NCBI GenBank assembly: GCA_019112735.1
Contig: DXIS01000031.1
Span: 34,079-98,078, forward strand
Direction of reading: 5' to 3'
Length of the DNA stretch: 64,000 bases
Origin: Candidatus Mediterraneibacter guildfordensis
GTDB lineage: Bacteria; Bacillota; Clostridia; Lachnospirales; Lachnospiraceae
The translations under genes and the position numbers were made by a program. The first letter of the stretch is position 1; every line of letters begins with the position of its first letter. Positions 61,370-64,000 of this stretch are shown here, one piece after another. The notes under the pieces were generated by a model. That model was not told the origin of the DNA, ran no database searches, and saw nothing but the letters and a program-made list of their open reading frames with translations.

Positions 61370-62590
61370 ATGAATATAGCATTTTCACCGCCGGATATGA
61401 CGGAAGCAGAAGTACAGGGCGCGGCAGATGCCATCCGTTCCGGATGGATCACGACAGGCCCGAAGACAAAAGAATTAGAACATAAAATTGCGGAATATTG
61501 CCAGGTCAACAGAGCGGTCTGCCTGAATTCTCAGACAGCCTGCGCTGAGATGGCGCTGCGTCTCCTTGGCATTGGTGCAGAGAATGGCGGAAGTGCGGAA
61601 GATGAGGTGATCGTTCCGGCTTATACCTATACGGCATCCGCATCTGTTGTATGTCATGTGGGCGCCAGGCTTGTGCTGATCGATTCTCAGAAGGAATCCC
61701 TTGAGATGGATTATGAGGCACTGGAGAACGCCATCACCGAAAACACGAAAGCAATCATTCCTGTGGATCTCGGAGGGATTCCGTGTGATTATGACCGGAT
61801 CTTTTCTATCGCAGAGCAGAAAAAACATCTGTTTAAGGCCTCTAACGATATTCAGAAAACGATAGGAAGGGTAGCAATCTGCACAGATGCAGCCCATGCA
61901 TTCGGAGCGCAATGGCATGGCAGAATGGTGGGGAGCATCGCAGATATGTCAAGCTTCTCATTCCATGCTGTCAAAAATCTGACCACCGCTGAGGGCGGCG
62001 CTCTGACCTGGAATATTCCGGGGATTGATGATGAAGAACTGTACCACCAGGCGCAGCTTTACAGTCTCCACGGACAGTCTAAGGATGCTCTTGCAAAGAC
62101 ACAGCTTGGGGCATGGGAATATGACATTGTAGGCCCCTGGTATAAGTGTAATATGACGGATATCATGGCCGGGATCGGTCTGGCACAGCTGTCCCGGTAT
62201 GAAGGAATACTGGAAAGGCGTAAGGAGATTATAAGCAGATATGATGCGGCGTTTAAGAAACTCGGAGTGCAGGTGCTTCCCCATTACACAGATGATCATC
62301 AGTCTTCTGGGCATCTGTATATTACAAGAGTGCCGGGTATTGGATTAGAGCAGCGTCAGGAGATTATCGTAAAGATGGCTGAAGCTGGTATCGCCACAAA
62401 TGTCCATTATAAGCCGCTTCCAATGATGACAGCGTATAAGAAGCTGGGCTTTGATATTAAGGATTATCCGAATGCTTATAAACAATTCAAGAATGAGATC
62501 ACATTGCCGTTGCATACGAAGCTGACGGATGAGGAAGTGGAGTATGTGATTGAGAAGTACAGGGATATGGTTCACGAGTATTTGAAGTAA
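61370..62590 (+). CDS. DegT/DnrJ/EryC1-family sugar aminotransferase
   Basis: 406 residues. PLP enzyme: PAYTYTASASVVCHVGA near 83, CTDAAHAFGAQWHGR near 170, and the PLP-binding Lys in FSFHAVKNLTTAEGG near 203. It aminates a keto sugar, most simply the 4-keto product of the PglF-like enzyme encoded upstream, giving an amino-deoxy sugar for the polysaccharide. GAGGGAG precedes the ATG. Later codons are more AT-rich than earlier operon genes. Confidence 0.93.
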   Translation: MNIAFSPPDMTEAEVQGAADAIRSGWITTGPKTKELEHKIAEYCQVNRAVCLNSQTACAEMALRLLGIGAENGGSAEDEVIVPAYTYTASASVVCHVGARLVLIDSQKESLEMDYEALENAITENTKAIIPVDLGGIPCDYDRIFSIAEQKKHLFKASNDIQKTIGRVAICTDAAHAFGAQWHGRMVGSIADMSSFSFHAVKNLTTAEGGALTWNIPGIDDEELYHQAQLYSLHGQSKDALAKTQLGAWEYDIVGPWYKCNMTDIMAGIGLAQLSRYEGILERRKEIISRYDAAFKKLGVQVLPHYTDDHQSSGHLYITRVPGIGLEQRQEIIVKMAEAGIATNVHYKPLPMMTAYKKLGFDIKDYPNAYKQFKNEITLPLHTKLTDEEVEYVIEKYRDMVHEYLK

Positions 62591-62654
62591 GAGAGAATGT
62601 CTCTCTGTGAAATGTGTTTTGATGGTTTAGATTTTGTGAATGGGGAGTTTGCTG

Positions 62655-63353
62655 ATGGTTTTAAGAAAATGGGAAGAATTGCCCGAATGCATGAGGACTG
62701 ATGAAGTCAGACCATACTATGAGGTGTTAAAGAAGAGGAGAGGAAGTCTCGTCCTCAAGAGAATGGTTGATCTTTTGGGCGGTTTGGTTTTGTTAGTTTT
62801 GTTGGCCATCCCAATGTTTGTGATTGCTGTGATGATAAAGCTAGATTCTGAAGGTTCCGTGTTCTACAGACAAGAGAGGATTACCGCATACAGTAAGCAT
62901 TTCAAAATCCATAAATTTCGCACTATGGTGAGTAACGCTGACAAGATCGGCACAGAGGTGACGATTGGAAATGATAGTCGCATCACAAAGGTTGGAGCGA
63001 AACTTAGAGGCTGTCGTTTGGACGAACTACCTCAAGTACTGGATTTAATCTCCGGCAATATGAGCTTTGTGGGTACAAGGCCAGAAGCAGTGAAGTATGT
63101 AGAAAAGTATAAGCCAGAGTATATGGCCACACTTTTACTTCCCGCAGGCATTACCAGTGAGGCAAGTATTCGCTACAAGGATGAAGCAGAATTGCTAGAA
63201 AATGCAACTGACCCAGATAGGGTTTACATGGAGGAGATACTACCTCAGAAGATGAGGCTTAATCTGCAGGCGATCAAAGAATTCTCCTTTTTTGGCGATA
63301 TGGCAACCATGTTCAGAACTGTTTTTGCTGTGCTTGGTAAGGAATATAAGTAA
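62655..63353 (+). CDS. Undecaprenyl-phosphate sugar phosphotransferase (priming transferase)
   Basis: 232 residues. Bacterial sugar transferase (PglC/WcaJ C-terminal type). One membrane-entering hydrophobic segment (about 38-60) is followed by the catalytic core: GSVFYRQERITAYSKHFKIHKFRTM-type region at about 70-95 with the Asp/Glu pair motif, RLDELPQVLDLISGNMSFVGTRPE near 122. It starts polysaccharide assembly by moving a sugar phosphate to undecaprenyl phosphate. GGGGAG precedes the second ATG (62655), preferred to the one at 62640. Confidence 0.92.
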   Translation: MVLRKWEELPECMRTDEVRPYYEVLKKRRGSLVLKRMVDLLGGLVLLVLLAIPMFVIAVMIKLDSEGSVFYRQERITAYSKHFKIHKFRTMVSNADKIGTEVTIGNDSRITKVGAKLRGCRLDELPQVLDLISGNMSFVGTRPEAVKYVEKYKPEYMATLLLPAGITSEASIRYKDEAELLENATDPDRVYMEEILPQKMRLNLQAIKEFSFFGDMATMFRTVFAVLGKEYK

Positions 63354-63403
63354 AAGAAATCATGCATGCCGGAACACGGTGCTTGTTGTGATGGAGAAAA
63401 ATT

Positions 63404-64000
63404 ATGAGTGAGATGGAATATCCTAAATTTTCAGTGTTGATGTCATTATATCTTAAGGAAAAACCAGAATACCTTAATGAAGCGTTAAAGAGTGTAATAA
63501 ATCAAACAGTAAAACCTAACGAAATTGTAATTGTCTATGACGGACCTATTACTACAGAACTTAAAAGTGTGGTTGAACAATATGTTAGTAATAATCCGGG
63601 GCTAATAAAAATAATAGATAATCCAGAGAATAAAGGATTAGGACTTGCTCTTGCAGATGGAGTACCACAATGCACGTATGAATTAATTGCCAGAATGGAC
63701 ACAGATGATATATGCAGAAAGGATAGATTCGAAAAGCAGCTAGAAGAATTTGTCAAGGATCCAAGATTAGATATTTGTGGTAGCCATATTTTAGAATTTG
63801 AGGAAAAGGAAGAAAATATTGTAGCTCGGAGAAGAGTGCCTTTAGTGGATAAAGATATTAAAGAGTATCAAAAAAGAAGAGATGGCTTTAATCATATGTC
63901 TGTTATGTTTAAGAAGAAATCTGTGCTGGCTGCAGGAAATTATCAATCATGCTTATTAATGGAAGATACTCTTTTGTGGGCTAATATGTTTATGAATGGC
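63404..64000 (+). CDS. Family 2 glycosyltransferase (partial, runs off the window)
   Basis: At least 199 residues; no stop before the edge. GT-A fold: FSVLMSLYLKEKPEYLNEALKS near the start, PNEIVIVYDGP, and ENKGLGLALADGV with the metal-binding ARMDTDDICRKDR. Adds a sugar to the lipid-linked repeat unit. Clearly AT-rich compared with the operon's first genes, as usual for the variable part of such clusters. Confidence 0.9.
   Translation, partial: MSEMEYPKFSVLMSLYLKEKPEYLNEALKSVINQTVKPNEIVIVYDGPITTELKSVVEQYVSNNPGLIKIIDNPENKGLGLALADGVPQCTYELIARMDTDDICRKDRFEKQLEEFVKDPRLDICGSHILEFEEKEENIVARRRVPLVDKDIKEYQKRRDGFNHMSVMFKKKSVLAAGNYQSCLLMEDTLLWANMFMNG

Overview
The window looks like the chromosome of a gut-type Clostridia bacterium, most probably family Lachnospiraceae. 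The signs are low-GC Gram-positive promoters with strong GGAGG ribosome sites, a split two-subunit transketolase, an adjacent glgC/glgD pair, a GH3 enzyme with permuted domain order of the Ruminococcus/Butyrivibrio kind, class C sortase pili, LoaP-type antitermination and a CpsB-Wzz-CpsD surface polysaccharide operon. Most genes look moderately GC-rich by eye. The pilin genes and the last 1.4 kb are clearly more AT-rich. Species cannot be named from the sequence alone.

Layout. 0-1 kb: a structured small RNA (6S-like) and a TSCPD-domain gene. 1-13 kb: central metabolism and information genes: pgi, a LytTR/GHKL two-component pair, an operon pfkA-dnaX-ybaB-recR-lacI-type regulator, then transaldolase with split transketolase. 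13-16.6 kb: envelope genes (an MPN-like/LysM protein, a DUF5711-like protein, a CvpA-family protein). 16.6-17.4 kb: tRNA-Ala, tRNA-Asn and a decayed DUF4143 ATPase gene. 17.4-24.5 kb: two small proteins, a GH3 glucosidase, an Rpn-type nuclease and aconitase. 24.5-26.8 kb: glgD and glgC on the minus strand. 27-35 kb: a pilus locus with tip adhesin, backbone pilin and two class C sortases. 35-39.4 kb: a MarR-controlled heterodimeric ABC exporter. 39.5-43 kb: a Phd-antitoxin/HipA-like kinase fusion, then a potassium channel gene bracketed by two copies of an intergenic repeat, then purC. 43-49 kb: NagZ-type hexosaminidase, TatD, rsmA, citrate synthase and a lipase-like hydrolase. 48.9-51.3 kb: two tandem predicted small RNAs with C-rich motifs, a GH25 lysozyme, an XRE regulator and a small type I toxin-antitoxin locus. 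51.4-54.8 kb: an OmpR/histidine kinase pair. 54.9-64 kb: the start of a capsule or exopolysaccharide operon, running off the right edge inside a glycosyltransferase.

How parts fit together. Pgi, PfkA, transaldolase and transketolase connect glycolysis with the non-oxidative pentose phosphate pathway; GlgC and GlgD feed glycogen. Surface functions dominate the rest: pili for adhesion, a polysaccharide operon with a tyrosine phosphatase/kinase switch and its own processive antiterminator, and several LysM or cell-wall enzymes. The most unusual items are three non-protein or minimal-protein systems in intergenic DNA: the paired C-rich sRNAs (48.92-49.29 kb), the type I toxin-antitoxin module (51.02-51.27 kb), and a repeat family built from 22-bp units ending in a long hairpin (13.15, 40.88 and 42.18 kb). 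To these is added the single-gene antitoxin-kinase fusion at 39.58 kb.
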